Below are positions 15,141-25,195 of a stretch of DNA of 64,000 bases, piece after piece. Each line of letters begins with the position of its first letter. The stretch's first letter is position 1. The translations under genes were made by a program, and so were the position numbers. The stretch comes from Dyadobacter pollutisoli (GTDB lineage Bacteria; Bacteroidota; Bacteroidia; Cytophagales; Spirosomataceae), in NCBI RefSeq assembly GCF_026625565.1, contig NZ_CP112998.1, forward strand, positions 4,032,501 through 4,096,500. The letters are read 5' to 3'. Under the pieces are notes generated by a model, which was not told the DNA's origin, made no database searches, and saw only the letters and a list, made by a program, of their open reading frames with translations.

Positions 15141-16820
15141 ATGCGCTTCATCCTATTGACCGTCCTTTTTTCCGGCTTTTTAACTTCTTCATTTGCCTCA
15201 ACTGATTCCCTGATTATTAAAGGGCGCATACTCAATTTAAACGGAAGGCTTTACCGTCAGGCTTCCTCGATCACTTTTTCCCGAAACAACATTCTACAAC
15301 CTCAGTCCGAGCTCAGCAAGCAGGCCCCTTTGCAGGCTGACGGCAGTTTCCGAGTTTCGCTGCCCATTCTTTTTCCCCAGGAAGAGTTTTATCTGGATTA
15401 CGGCGGCAAGGCTTTTACAACGTTTCTGGGCTCTCCCGGAACTGTGGAGATCACTTTCAATGGGGATTCATTGGCCAAGGCGAAAAAGCTTTTCTACTTC
15501 GCCGGTGTCAATGCAGATGCGAACAATCAATATGGACAATATCTAACAGCCGAAAATCAGGCATTGAGTTTAAACAAAGTTCTGGGCGCTGATTTTTTCA
15601 AATCCTTTTGGGAAAGAAGTCCTTCCGATGCGAAATCACTGGCAGCACAGCGTGGACAGCTTCGACTTTCGGCTGTTCAGCCTGCTACCATAAATAACGT
15701 AGCTTCTCCGGTTTTATATCAATGGGTAAAATCCATTACCGACGAAGAGCAGCTTCAAATCCTTTACGAACACGCATTAAGCAATCAATATGAAGTAAGT
15801 AAAAGCTTGCTCGACAGCCTGCGGCGCCTGGCCAATCCTCCGCTGACGGGACAGCGTGTCATCTGGGCCAACCGGTTCGGCAACTATGCTGACCTGCTGG
15901 TCGAGGAACGGAAATATACCAGTCCCAGCCGCACTAATTCCCTACCGGTAAGATTAATGGCCTCGCTGGTCAGAAACAATGCAACTAAACTTGACACAGA
16001 AGAAAAAGAACATCTCGACCAGATCACATTGAATGGCCTGGCTGAAAAAAACGAGCTGGATTTTCTGAACAAGCTTTTTGCAAAAAACGAAATGGTACTT
16101 AACCTGCTTTTCAACTATGAAAGAGAAAGCAGGATTTACAATGATCTTTTCGATAGTACCGCCACAGAATTTCTGAAAGCCCGCTATCTGGCCAAAAATC
16201 TCTACAAATTTACTTATAAACAGCAATTACTGCTGAGCAAGCACATTCAGTCCAGGACTGGTATTCCACAATTCCGCCAATCACTTGACGAGATCGTGAA
16301 CCTGGAAGTAAAAGACAGCACCGATATCAACAAATTCATCGATTTTAAAGACCTGAGAACGGATCCTGTGGAGGCCATACCCGGCTATTCGCTGGCAGCA
16401 TCCAATGACAGAGGTACTGCCTGGTTCAACCGGGTCGTTGATATTTACAAGGGTAAGACCATTTATCTCGTCAAATGGAATCTAGAAGATGCCAAAAGCC
16501 GGGAGGAAATGGAATACATTCCTGCTCTCCAGGCCCGGCTTCCCGAAGACATTGTGTTTCTCTACCTGCATTTCCCCGGGGAGGATTATGCTGCCTCCAA
16601 TACACTTCTCAAACAATACATTGTACGTCACAAGCTAAAAGGCACACATTTGTTGATGAACTCCAACCAGATGATGGACCTTTTGTTCAGGCTCAACCCT
16701 TTAGACGCCGCAACATTTTCCATTATCAGGCCAAATGGCAAATTTGCCCTAAAAAATGCCCCTGCACCAAGCGCAACAGAGAAAACGGCTGCGGCAATTT
16801 TAGAAGCGGATAAACAATAG
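15141..16820 (+). CDS. secreted thioredoxin-fold protein lacking the CxxC motif
   Basis: A 559-residue protein with a signal peptide (residues 1 to about 20, ending SFAS). An N-terminal beta-rich part about 22-110 recalls DUF4369-like domains and a long helical middle follows. From about 420 a TlpA/AhpC-like thioredoxin fold begins (GKTIYLVKWNLEDAKSREEM, then EDIVFLYLHFPGED). The position where TlpA proteins have W-C-x-x-C reads WNLEDAKSREEM, with no cysteine, so this copy cannot do thiol-disulfide exchange at that site. It is probably periplasmic and may keep a binding role. It stands alone after nuoC. Confidence 0.75.
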   Translation: MRFILLTVLFSGFLTSSFASTDSLIIKGRILNLNGRLYRQASSITFSRNNILQPQSELSKQAPLQADGSFRVSLPILFPQEEFYLDYGGKAFTTFLGSPGTVEITFNGDSLAKAKKLFYFAGVNADANNQYGQYLTAENQALSLNKVLGADFFKSFWERSPSDAKSLAAQRGQLRLSAVQPATINNVASPVLYQWVKSITDEEQLQILYEHALSNQYEVSKSLLDSLRRLANPPLTGQRVIWANRFGNYADLLVEERKYTSPSRTNSLPVRLMASLVRNNATKLDTEEKEHLDQITLNGLAEKNELDFLNKLFAKNEMVLNLLFNYERESRIYNDLFDSTATEFLKARYLAKNLYKFTYKQQLLLSKHIQSRTGIPQFRQSLDEIVNLEVKDSTDINKFIDFKDLRTDPVEAIPGYSLAASNDRGTAWFNRVVDIYKGKTIYLVKWNLEDAKSREEMEYIPALQARLPEDIVFLYLHFPGEDYAASNTLLKQYIVRHKLKGTHLLMNSNQMMDLLFRLNPLDAATFSIIRPNGKFALKNAPAPSATEKTAAAILEADKQ

Positions 16821-16926
16821 TATTACTGTGCTTTCCAGCAAAGTCTCGTAAATTCCGTTTGCAATCTTACTATATCTGACATTCGTACATTTACGTTAAG
16901 TGTGTTGATTTGGAATTGAAAGTGCT

Positions 16927-18774
16927 ATGTGTAGATATTTATTGCTGTTTTTACTGCTAGCTGCTACTGCTTCGGCCCAAAACCCGGACAGCCTGGAAAC
17001 ACACAGCCGCGACAGCATACGGTATACGAACCTGAAAGCACGGATGTCGAAAACGAAATTTTCACGTGCAGTTTACAGGCTTCTATTCAGAGATGTTTAC
17101 AACCAGGGAAAAGTTACCGAGGTCAAGAAAATTGAGACTAATCCATTCACTCCTTACGAGGGAATGGTTATTCGCAAAATCTACATTCGTCAGCTCGACA
17201 TACTTGGAGAATCGGTTTACGATACCACGCGGAAAGGTAATCGGCTCGAACGGTTTTTAAGCAAAAAACTTCATACCAACACCCGGGAAAACATTATCAG
17301 AAAGTCATTTCTGATGTTTTCCGAAGGTGACGATATTCAGGCCCGGGTACTGAAAGACAATGAGCGTCTGCTCCGTTCCAACCGAACTATTGTCGATGCC
17401 CGTATCATCGTGGTCCCGCGAACGGATGTCACCTGGATGGCCGATGTAATTGTGTTAATCCAGGATTCGTGGTCGCTGAATTTTTCCGGAGGGTTCAGTT
17501 CATTCAAAAAATTCAATGTGGGCGTCGAAAACATAAACATGCGGGGTACGACACATTCGCAGCGAACGGCTATTCGCTGGGATGCGAAGGATACAGATGC
17601 CAATGCTCAGAAATTTCAATTCAGGACGATTTATACGGTCCCTTATATCGGCAAAACCTTCATCACGGGGCAAGCAAACTTTATATTTGAAAAAGACCTG
17701 AAAGAACAATCGATCCGTTTCTACCGCCGATTTCTTACCAATGAAACGAAGTATGCTGGTTCTGTGGAAATTGGTCATTACAAAACACAGCAGTATCGGC
17801 GTTTTTTAGACAACCCGGATGTTCCCCTACCGGTATACCCCACCGATTATAAATATTACGACATATGGTTGGGCCGGGCATTCAAGTTTCCCTTTCCCAA
17901 CAGTCGTTTAAGCAAAGACTCGCGGATAGTCACGGCAGTTCGCCATAGCAAGTATGATTTTGACGAACGTCCGCCGGTCGCAGCCGACCTGAACAAAATT
18001 TACTGGAACCGGACCACTACATTGATCAGCCTTGGTTATTCAAACCGAAACTATCGGAGGGACGTTTTGATTTATGGCTTTGGTAGAACGGAGGACGTAC
18101 CCATAGGTAGCTTATTTGCACTCACAATCGGGCAGGAAAATACCGAGTTCGGTGCGAGAGGTTATGGCGGTATTCAATATGCTACCGGAAAATATCTGCC
18201 CCACAACCTGGGCTATTTGTATGGCATCGCGAATATGGGTACTTACTCAAAAAATGGGCACGCCCAGCAGGGCGTGATCAATGGGCAACTCAATTACATC
18301 AGTAACCTGATTCCTTTCCGGTACAGCTTTTTCAGGCAATTTCTCGTTTTTCGCTACACTCACGGTATTCGCCGTGACCGGCTCGACTATCTCAATATCA
18401 GTGGTGAGCAAGGGATCAGGGGCATTAACAACGACCAGCTGATCGGTACTAAGAGGCTGACATTAGGTACTGAGACCGTATTTTTCTCTGATAAAAGTTT
18501 GCTAGGGTTCCGCATTGCCTATTTTGTTTTCGCGGATCTCGGATTGGTCAATGGCGGGGCATCTTTATGGAAAAGTCCTTTATATCAAGGCTACGGCCTC
18601 GGTCTGAGACTGAGGAACGAAAACCTGACATTTAACACTTTGCAACTGCGCTTTGGCTACTACCCTAACATTCCGGGAAACACATCTGTTTTCCGCATTG
18701 GGGCAAGCGGAAACGTGCCGCTTCGATTGAGGGATTTTGACATTTCGGCCCCTTCAATTGTCCCGCTTCAATGA
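16927..18774 (+). CDS. POTRA / Omp85-like outer-membrane protein
   Basis: A 615-residue protein with a signal peptide (MCRYLLLFLLLAATASAQ). The segment about 75-175 resembles POTRA domains (MVIRKIYIRQLDILG..., LFSEGDDIQARVLKDNERLLRSNRTIVDARIIV), and the rest forms a 16-strand-type barrel with BamA-like traits (GEQGIRGINNDQLIGTKRLT resembles the lid-lock VRGF-type loop). It most likely sits in the outer membrane; a role in protein or lipid transport is inferred from the family. The upstream TACATTTA around 16894 is a near match to a -7 element. Confidence 0.8.
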   Translation: MCRYLLLFLLLAATASAQNPDSLETHSRDSIRYTNLKARMSKTKFSRAVYRLLFRDVYNQGKVTEVKKIETNPFTPYEGMVIRKIYIRQLDILGESVYDTTRKGNRLERFLSKKLHTNTRENIIRKSFLMFSEGDDIQARVLKDNERLLRSNRTIVDARIIVVPRTDVTWMADVIVLIQDSWSLNFSGGFSSFKKFNVGVENINMRGTTHSQRTAIRWDAKDTDANAQKFQFRTIYTVPYIGKTFITGQANFIFEKDLKEQSIRFYRRFLTNETKYAGSVEIGHYKTQQYRRFLDNPDVPLPVYPTDYKYYDIWLGRAFKFPFPNSRLSKDSRIVTAVRHSKYDFDERPPVAADLNKIYWNRTTTLISLGYSNRNYRRDVLIYGFGRTEDVPIGSLFALTIGQENTEFGARGYGGIQYATGKYLPHNLGYLYGIANMGTYSKNGHAQQGVINGQLNYISNLIPFRYSFFRQFLVFRYTHGIRRDRLDYLNISGEQGIRGINNDQLIGTKRLTLGTETVFFSDKSLLGFRIAYFVFADLGLVNGGASLWKSPLYQGYGLGLRLRNENLTFNTLQLRFGYYPNIPGNTSVFRIGASGNVPLRLRDFDISAPSIVPLQ

Positions 18775-18887
18775 CATCAAGGAATTTTAATGTCAATAAC
18801 CACCTGATAAACAGGTATTTAATTTACAATCTTCAAGAAATCACAGTAATTTCAGACATCCTACCCTTCTTTTTCGGATATGTGAAT

Positions 18888-18895
18888 TAACTTTG
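18888..18895 (+). promoter_or_regulatory. -7 promoter element of carB
   Basis: TAACTTTG matches TAnnTTTG. Its last base is the first base of the most upstream GTG of the frame (18895), so that GTG cannot be the start. The leader to the GTG at 18991 would be about 90 bases. Confidence 0.7.
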
Positions 18896-18990
18896 TGGAA
18901 TTTTTGGACGTACCCCCTGCTCATACAGCAACAGGCAACCCCAAAAGTTGTTTAAAAGTATTTCCTCATTTCTACAAATTACCATTTACT

Positions 18991-21834
18991 GTGCCCAAAA
19001 ATACGAATATCAATTCCGTTCTAATTATCGGTTCAGGTCCAATTATCATCGGTCAGGCGTGCGAGTTTGACTATGCCGGTTCTCAGGCAGCCCGTTCACT
19101 ACGCGAAGAAGGAATAGAGGTGGTCTTGATCAACTCAAATCCTGCAACGATTATGACTGACCCGATCAGTGCAGATCACGTCTATCTGTTGCCATTGGAA
19201 AAGAAGTATATCGTTGAAATTCTGGAAAAGCATAAGGCAATGGGCAAACCCATCGATGCGGTACTTCCTACCATGGGTGGGCAGACTGCATTGAACCTTG
19301 CCATTGACTGTGACAAAGCAGGTATCTGGAAGAAATATGACATCGACATCATCGGTGTGGACATCAAAGCGATCGAGACCACGGAGGATAGGGAGAAATT
19401 CCGTCTGAAAATGCTTGAATTGAATGTAAATGTCTGCAAAGGTCGTACTGCCCGTTCCTTTTTGGAAGGAAAAGAAATTGCACAGGAAATCGGCTTCCCG
19501 CTGGTAATCCGTCCTTCTTTCACACTTGGCGGAACAGGTGGCGGTTTTGTAGAAAGAGAAGAGGATTTCGACAAAGCATTGAATAATGGCTTGCACGCTT
19601 CCCCGGTACACGAAGTATTGGTAGAACAAAGTGCAATGGGCTGGAAAGAATACGAGCTCGAACTGCTCCGTGACAGCAAAGGTAACTTCATCATTATCTG
19701 CTCGATCGAAAACTTCGATCCGATGGGCGTACACACGGGCGACAGTATTACGGTTGCTCCCGCGATGACGCTCCCGGATACGCTTTACCAGCAAATGCGC
19801 GACCTGGCCATCAAAATGATGGACGGCATCGGTAAATTCGCAGGTGGATGTAATGTTCAGTTCTCAGTTAATCCAGCTGATGATCAGATCATTGCGATTG
19901 AAATCAACCCACGTGTTTCCCGCTCCTCAGCACTTGCATCCAAGGCGACCGGTTATCCTATCGCGAAAATCGCTGCTAAAATGGCGATCGGATACAACCT
20001 GGACGAGCTGATCAACCCGATCACAGGGAGTACTTCGGCATTTTTCGAGCCTTCTATTGACTACGTGATTGTGAAGGTTCCCCGCTGGAACTTTGATAAA
20101 TTCAAAGGCGCCGATCGCTCATTGGGCTTACAGATGAAGTCTGTGGGCGAAGCCATGGGTATTGGACGTAATTTCCAGGAAGCGCTGCAAAAAGCATGTC
20201 AGTCACTGGAAATCCGCAGAAATGGTTTGGGGGCTGACGGTCGCGAGCTGCGTGATCAGGAGGCGATCAAATACAGCCTGAAACATCCGAGCTGGGACAG
20301 GCTTTTCCACATATATGATGCATTCAAGATTGGTTTGTCATTCAAAACCATTCAGAACCTGACCAAAATTGATGCGTGGTTCCTCCGCCAGATTGAAGAA
20401 CTGATCGAACTGGAACATGAAATTGAAAAATTTGACCTGGATGACCTTCCTAAAGACTTGCTTTTGACAGCAAAACAAAAAGGTTATGCTGACCGCCAGA
20501 TCGCTCATTTGTTGAATACCAAAGAAAGTAAGGTGTACGACAAGAGAAAAGCTATGGGTATTAAACGTGTATATAAATGTGTAGACACCTGCGCGGCGGA
20601 ATTTGAAGCGAAAACGCCCTACTACTACTCTACATTCAATACCTCACAGGAATTCCCTGACAATGAATCGATTGTAAGCGACCGCAAAAAAGTGGTAGTG
20701 CTGGGCTCAGGACCAAACAGGATCGGACAAGGGATTGAGTTTGACTACTCCTGCGTACACGGTGTGCTGGCTGCAAAAGAAGCAGGTTATGAAACGATCA
20801 TGATCAACTGTAACCCTGAAACGGTTTCAACCGACCCTGATATTTCTGACAAATTATACTTTGAACCGGTTTTCTGGGAACACGTTTTCGACATCATTGA
20901 ACATGAAAAACCGGAAGGTGTGATCGTTCAGCTGGGTGGCCAGACGGCCCTCAAAATGGCTGAAAAACTGGAAAAATATGGTGTAAAAATCATCGGTACC
21001 AGCTATCACTCACTCGACTGGGCCGAAGATCGCGGACGTTTCTCTTCATTACTGGAAGAACTGGAAATTCCTTTTCCACAGTTTGGAACAGTGAGGACAT
21101 CTGACGCTGCGGTTGAACTGTCACGCACATTAGGATTCCCCTTGCTGGTACGTCCAAGTTACGTTTTGGGTGGCCAGAATATGAAGATCGTGATCAACGA
21201 AAAAGAACTGGAACAGCATGTTGTAAAAATCCTTCATGACATTCCGGACAACAATATCCTTCTCGATCACTTCCTGGAAGGTGCCCTGGAAGCAGAAGCC
21301 GATGCGATTTGCGACGGCGAAGACGCGTACATCATTGGTGTGATGGAACATATCGAGCCAGCGGGAATTCACTCCGGCGACTCTCATGCTGCATTGCCTC
21401 CATTTGACCTTACCGAAGACGAAATCCGTCAAATTGAAGAACATACCCGTAAAATTGCTCTTGCAATGAATGTGAAAGGGTTGATCAACGTACAATTCGC
21501 CGTCAAAAATGGGGTTGTGTATGTGATCGAAGCCAACCCGAGAGCTTCCCGCACGGTACCTTTCATCTGCAAAGCTTATCAGGAGCCATATGTTAATTAT
21601 GCCACCAAGCTGATGCTGGGTGACAAAAAGCTATCGGATTTCACTTTCAATCCTGTGAAAAAAGGCTGGGCAATTAAAATCCCTGTGTTCTCATTCAACA
21701 AGTTCCCGAATGTAAATAAAGAACTCGGCCCTGAGATGAAATCAACCGGTGAAGCCATTTACTTCATTGATGATTTACAGGACGATTTCTTCCAGAGAAT
21801 ATATGGCGAGCGTAATCTCTACCTAAGCCGGTAG
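18991..21834 (+). CDS. carB: carbamoyl-phosphate synthase large subunit
   Basis: CarB makes carbamoyl phosphate from bicarbonate, ATP and glutamine-derived ammonia for pyrimidine and arginine synthesis. Two homologous ATP-grasp halves are seen: the first opens with SVLIIGSGPIIIGQACEFDY, the second with KVVVLGSGPNRIGQGIEFDY. The frame is open from 18895, but the GTG at 18991 (VPKNTNINSVLIIG) matches the usual family N-terminus and lies after the promoter, giving 947 residues. The protein ends at FFQRIYGERNLYLSR and lacks the ~130-residue MGS-like regulatory domain of E. coli CarB, as I recall for many Bacteroidota. carA is not adjacent. Confidence 0.97.
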   Translation: MPKNTNINSVLIIGSGPIIIGQACEFDYAGSQAARSLREEGIEVVLINSNPATIMTDPISADHVYLLPLEKKYIVEILEKHKAMGKPIDAVLPTMGGQTALNLAIDCDKAGIWKKYDIDIIGVDIKAIETTEDREKFRLKMLELNVNVCKGRTARSFLEGKEIAQEIGFPLVIRPSFTLGGTGGGFVEREEDFDKALNNGLHASPVHEVLVEQSAMGWKEYELELLRDSKGNFIIICSIENFDPMGVHTGDSITVAPAMTLPDTLYQQMRDLAIKMMDGIGKFAGGCNVQFSVNPADDQIIAIEINPRVSRSSALASKATGYPIAKIAAKMAIGYNLDELINPITGSTSAFFEPSIDYVIVKVPRWNFDKFKGADRSLGLQMKSVGEAMGIGRNFQEALQKACQSLEIRRNGLGADGRELRDQEAIKYSLKHPSWDRLFHIYDAFKIGLSFKTIQNLTKIDAWFLRQIEELIELEHEIEKFDLDDLPKDLLLTAKQKGYADRQIAHLLNTKESKVYDKRKAMGIKRVYKCVDTCAAEFEAKTPYYYSTFNTSQEFPDNESIVSDRKKVVVLGSGPNRIGQGIEFDYSCVHGVLAAKEAGYETIMINCNPETVSTDPDISDKLYFEPVFWEHVFDIIEHEKPEGVIVQLGGQTALKMAEKLEKYGVKIIGTSYHSLDWAEDRGRFSSLLEELEIPFPQFGTVRTSDAAVELSRTLGFPLLVRPSYVLGGQNMKIVINEKELEQHVVKILHDIPDNNILLDHFLEGALEAEADAICDGEDAYIIGVMEHIEPAGIHSGDSHAALPPFDLTEDEIRQIEEHTRKIALAMNVKGLINVQFAVKNGVVYVIEANPRASRTVPFICKAYQEPYVNYATKLMLGDKKLSDFTFNPVKKGWAIKIPVFSFNKFPNVNKELGPEMKSTGEAIYFIDDLQDDFFQRIYGERNLYLSR

Positions 21835-21850
21835 TCATGATCGTTTTCAA

Positions 21851-21884
21851 CTGAAAAGGCCCGGAGCAATCCGGGCTTTTTCAG
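21851..21884 (+). terminator. intrinsic terminator of carB
   Basis: A stem of 15 bp with one mismatch (CTGAAAAGGCCCGGA / TCCGGGCTTTTTCAG, GCAA-type loop) begins 17 bases after the carB stop and includes a T-tract. Confidence 0.85.
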
Positions 21885-21951
21885 TTTCAGACCGTTTGAT
21901 AATCCAAATGCATTAATTATTTAATCCTAAAATAACCTTTCAAAATTAAAT

Positions 21952-21981
21952 TTTGAAAACCCGGAAACTATCCTACTTTTG
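21952..21981 (+). promoter_or_regulatory. promoter of the MFS transporter
   Basis: TTTG at 21952-21955 and TACTTTTG at 21974-21981, 18 bases apart, fit the Bacteroidota -33/-7 promoter well, 38 bases before the ATG. Confidence 0.7.
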
Positions 21982-22019
21982 GACTGATTTGCTTCCTATC
22001 ATATCTAAAAATCAGTTCG

Positions 22020-23558
22020 ATGGCTTCCAATACTCCCTCCACAAGCGAAGCATTTGATACCAAGCCGTTGCTTCCCTTTTGGGACATATGGAACATGAGC
22101 TTCGGCTTCCTGGGCATTCAATTTGGATTTGCATTACAAAATGCCAATGTCAGCCGGATCTTCGAGACGCTCGGGGCGAAGGTCGACGACATTCCCATTC
22201 TCTGGGTAGCAGCCCCACTAACCGGCTTGGTCATACAACCTATCATCGGCTATTTCAGTGACCACACCTGGACCCGGCTGGGTCGTCGACGACCTTACTT
22301 TCTGGCTGGCGCCATACTGGCGTCTCTCTCGCTGTTGGTCATGCCCAATTCCCCGGGACTTTGGTTTGCCGCCGGCACATTGTGGATACTGGATGCTTCC
22401 ATTAACATTACAATGGAGCCATTCAGGGCCTTTGTAGGCGACAATCTGCCATCGAGGCAGCGTACTTCCGGTTTCGCGATGCAGAGTTTCTTTATCGGCA
22501 CCGGCGCGATTGTCGCTTCTTCTCTCCCGTATATTTTCACCAACTGGTTTAATATTTCCAACCAGGCGCCGGAAGGTATCGTGCCGGATTCCGTCAAATG
22601 GTCGTTCTATCTGGGTGGTTTCATTTTTTTGCTGGCAGTGATATGGACTGTGGCGAAATCGAGAGAATACACCCCGGAACAGTTACACACATTTTCAAAA
22701 CAACAATCTGAAACACCACTGTTGCATCCTACCGCAATTGCTGCCAGCAAGCGACAAAAGCTTTTGCGACAGGGTTTTATGTTTTCACTTACGGGAGTGG
22801 CATTCACACTATGGTTCATCAGCCGTGATCTCAATAAAGAACTGTATATTTTTTCGCTCGGGATTCTCGTCATGGGACTCCTTTTTGTAGCAGCAGGAGT
22901 AGTCGCCAAAGATAAAAGTGAAGGGTCGGCATTTGTGATGATCATGAGCGACCTGCAGAACATGCCTGCTACGATGAAGCAACTTGCTGTCGTGCAGTTC
23001 TTTTCATGGTTTGCACTTTTTGCCATGTGGATCTATATGACGCCCGCCGTGACCAGCCACTTATACGGGACATCCGATCCTACCAGTAAATTATACAACG
23101 ACGGCGCCGACTGGGTAGGGTTATGTATGGGTGTTTACAATGGTATTTCAGCATTGGTAGCATTTATAATACCTGTTATCGCATTGAAAACCAGCCGAAA
23201 ACTGACGCATATGATCTGCTTGCTGGCTGGCGGTATTGCATTGCTATCGGTATACTTGTTACCGGATGCCAAATATCTGATGCTGTCAATGATAGGCATC
23301 GGAGTGGCCTGGGCGTCTATTTTATCCATTCCCTACGCCATGCTGGCAGGTTCGCTGCCTCCCAGGAAAATGGGTTATTTTATGGGGTTGTTCAACTTCT
23401 TCATAGTCATTCCGCAAATAGTCGCCGCCGCTTTGCTCGGCTTTCTGATCAAGCAATTCTTTAATGGAGAACCGATTTACGCATTGGTGATCGGCGGGCT
23501 TTCGATGATCGTGGCGGGACTGCTGTCACTTCGGGTGGAAGATCAGGACGACCATTGA
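22020..23558 (+). CDS. SLC45/SUT-type MFS sugar transporter
   Basis: A 512-residue inner-membrane transporter with about 12 hydrophobic helices. The N-terminal region WNMSFGFLGIQFGFALQNAN and the loop SDHTWTRLGRRRPYFLAGA (RxGRRRPY) are typical of the SLC45 / sucrose-maltose proton symporter branch of the major facilitator superfamily. A central loop of about 230-250 is polar. In many Bacteroidota such genes sit in maltose or starch clusters; here it has its own promoter and no catabolic neighbour, so the sugar is unknown. Confidence 0.88.
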   Translation: MASNTPSTSEAFDTKPLLPFWDIWNMSFGFLGIQFGFALQNANVSRIFETLGAKVDDIPILWVAAPLTGLVIQPIIGYFSDHTWTRLGRRRPYFLAGAILASLSLLVMPNSPGLWFAAGTLWILDASINITMEPFRAFVGDNLPSRQRTSGFAMQSFFIGTGAIVASSLPYIFTNWFNISNQAPEGIVPDSVKWSFYLGGFIFLLAVIWTVAKSREYTPEQLHTFSKQQSETPLLHPTAIAASKRQKLLRQGFMFSLTGVAFTLWFISRDLNKELYIFSLGILVMGLLFVAAGVVAKDKSEGSAFVMIMSDLQNMPATMKQLAVVQFFSWFALFAMWIYMTPAVTSHLYGTSDPTSKLYNDGADWVGLCMGVYNGISALVAFIIPVIALKTSRKLTHMICLLAGGIALLSVYLLPDAKYLMLSMIGIGVAWASILSIPYAMLAGSLPPRKMGYFMGLFNFFIVIPQIVAAALLGFLIKQFFNGEPIYALVIGGLSMIVAGLLSLRVEDQDDH

Positions 23559-23587
23559 AATGGATCACATTTTTTGATAAAAAACAA

Positions 23588-23621
23588 AATAGCCGGTACA
23601 CTGAGGGTACCGGCTATTTTT
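23588..23621. terminator. bidirectional intrinsic terminator
   Basis: A perfect 12-bp stem, AATAGCCGGTAC (23588-23599) with GTACCGGCTATT (23607-23618), has T-rich flanks on the plus side and A-rich flanks on the other, so it can end both the MFS gene and the converging DUF4834 gene. Confidence 0.88.
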
Positions 23622-23636
23622 ATCTTTTGGACTTCT

Positions 23637-23894
23637 CTATTTCACCTCTTCATAATCAACATACTCACCACCCCGGAACCTCGACGATTGGTTAGCATCC
23701 GACTGCGGAACATTGTCGACACGGACACCCGGCTTTGCATTTTGACGTTGCTGTTGCTGCTGAGCCCTGTATTGTCTTTCCTGCTCTTTGATCAACTGGC
23801 GTCCTACCAGCAAATGAAAAACAAATCTTCTGAAAAACGGCACAAAGGCTATCAGAAGCAAGAATATGAGAATTATATTAAATACCAGTTTCAT
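23637..23894 (-). CDS. DUF4834 family small membrane protein
   Basis: An 85-residue protein with one N-terminal membrane helix (LVFNIILIFLLLIAFVPF), a basic and Gln-rich middle (QYRAQQQQQRQ) and the acidic ending GGEYVDYEEVK that marks the DUF4834 family of Bacteroidota. Function is unknown. It lies on the same strand as bshA, downstream of it. A plus-strand frame across the same DNA is a shadow. Confidence 0.85.
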   Translation of the reverse strand: MKLVFNIILIFLLLIAFVPFFRRFVFHLLVGRQLIKEQERQYRAQQQQQRQNAKPGVRVDNVPQSDANQSSRFRGGEYVDYEEVK

Positions 23895-24024
23895 CTTTCA
23901 AAAGTTTATTACTTCAATCTATAACGTAAACCTAGCATAAATAGCACACGAATATAATGAAAACCTAATGAATGATGCAATCCGGTTGTGAGCGGTCAAG
24001 TGAAATTACGGATGGTTTTACCTC

Positions 24025-25164
24025 CTAGATTTCGATGGCTTTGCTGCTTTCCAGCACACGCTCATAATATGACTCGTAATGTGGCAGGATTTTAGCAACA
24101 TCGAATTCCTTGGCACGTGCCAGTGCATTCTCTTTGAAGGTAGGCAGATTTTCATCATCCAAAATGAATGCTGCGTGTTTGACCATATCCTCCACATCTC
24201 CAACGTCGCTCAAAAATCCGGTAACTCCGTGAATATTAAGCTCTGGCAAACCGCCTGCATTGGAAGTGATCAACGGAACCTCGCAAGCCAGCGCTTCCAG
24301 GGCAGCTAGTCCGAAGCTCTCCGATTCGGAAGGCATCAGAAAAAGATCGGCAACGGAAAGTACCTCTTCAATGGCATCCAGTTTACCCAAAAACCGCACA
24401 TCGGAAAGCATATCCAGCTCTTTGCACAGACGTTCGATACGGGCACGGTCCGGCCCGTCGCCTACCAGTAACAATTTACTAGGCAGTAATTTGCGCAGCT
24501 TTTCAAAGATCATGATCACGTCATCGATCCTTTTTACCTTCCTGAAATTGGAGGTATGGACGATAAGCTTTTCATTATTAGGACAAATGGCCAGTTTGAA
24601 GTGATCCTTTTTCTGACGGTTAAAACGATCCAAATCGATAAAATTTGGTATAACCTCAATGTCCTTGGTGATATTAAAATGACTATATGTGTCTTTCTTC
24701 AAAGAATCCGAAACTGCCGTAATACCATCCGACTGGTTGATACTGAATGTTACCACCGGCTCATAAGACGAATCTTTACCTACCAGCGTGATATCGGTAC
24801 CGTGTAATGTGGTGATCACGGGAATGTTAATCCCTTGCTGCGCCAATATTTGTTTGGCCAGATAAGCCGAAGACGCATGGGGGATCGCGTAATGAACATG
24901 CAAAAGATCAAGGCCAGCGCTAAGCACGACATGTACCATTTCACTGGACAGTGCCGATTCGTAAGGCGGGTATTGAAATAAGGGATAAGAAGGTATGTTT
25001 ACTTCGTGGTAATATAGGTTCTCATTGAAAAAATCGAGTCTTTGCGGTTGAGAATATGTAATAAAATGAACCTGATGCCCGGCTTTGGCAAGCGCCTTTC
25101 CAAGTTCAGTAGCTACCACTCCACTTCCTCCGAAGGTAGGGTAACATACAATACCAATTTTCAT
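24025..25164 (-). CDS. bshA: N-acetyl-alpha-D-glucosaminyl L-malate synthase BshA
   Basis: BshA is the GT4-family glycosyltransferase that joins UDP-GlcNAc to L-malate, the first step of bacillithiol synthesis. The 379-residue protein starts MKIGIVCYPTFGGSGVVATE, diagnostic of BshA among GT4 enzymes, with HVHYAIPHA in the middle and the C-terminal donor-binding E-x7-E motif (ESFGLAALEALACEVP). bshB and bshC are not in the window. Bacillithiol as the main low-molecular-weight thiol fits a Bacteroidota host. Confidence 0.95.
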   Translation of the reverse strand: MKIGIVCYPTFGGSGVVATELGKALAKAGHQVHFITYSQPQRLDFFNENLYYHEVNIPSYPLFQYPPYESALSSEMVHVVLSAGLDLLHVHYAIPHASSAYLAKQILAQQGINIPVITTLHGTDITLVGKDSSYEPVVTFSINQSDGITAVSDSLKKDTYSHFNITKDIEVIPNFIDLDRFNRQKKDHFKLAICPNNEKLIVHTSNFRKVKRIDDVIMIFEKLRKLLPSKLLLVGDGPDRARIERLCKELDMLSDVRFLGKLDAIEEVLSVADLFLMPSESESFGLAALEALACEVPLITSNAGGLPELNIHGVTGFLSDVGDVEDMVKHAAFILDDENLPTFKENALARAKEFDVAKILPHYESYYERVLESSKAIEI

Positions 25165-25195
25165 AATTTTTATTAAATAGTTGAAAGTCGCGTGA

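Noticed and set aside
19135..19794. Minus-strand frame of 219 codons inside carB
   Set aside because: It is a shadow of the highly biased carB coding sequence.
23574..23924. Plus-strand gene of 116 codons
   Set aside because: It is antisense to the DUF4834 gene, crosses the bidirectional terminator and has no domain or signal.
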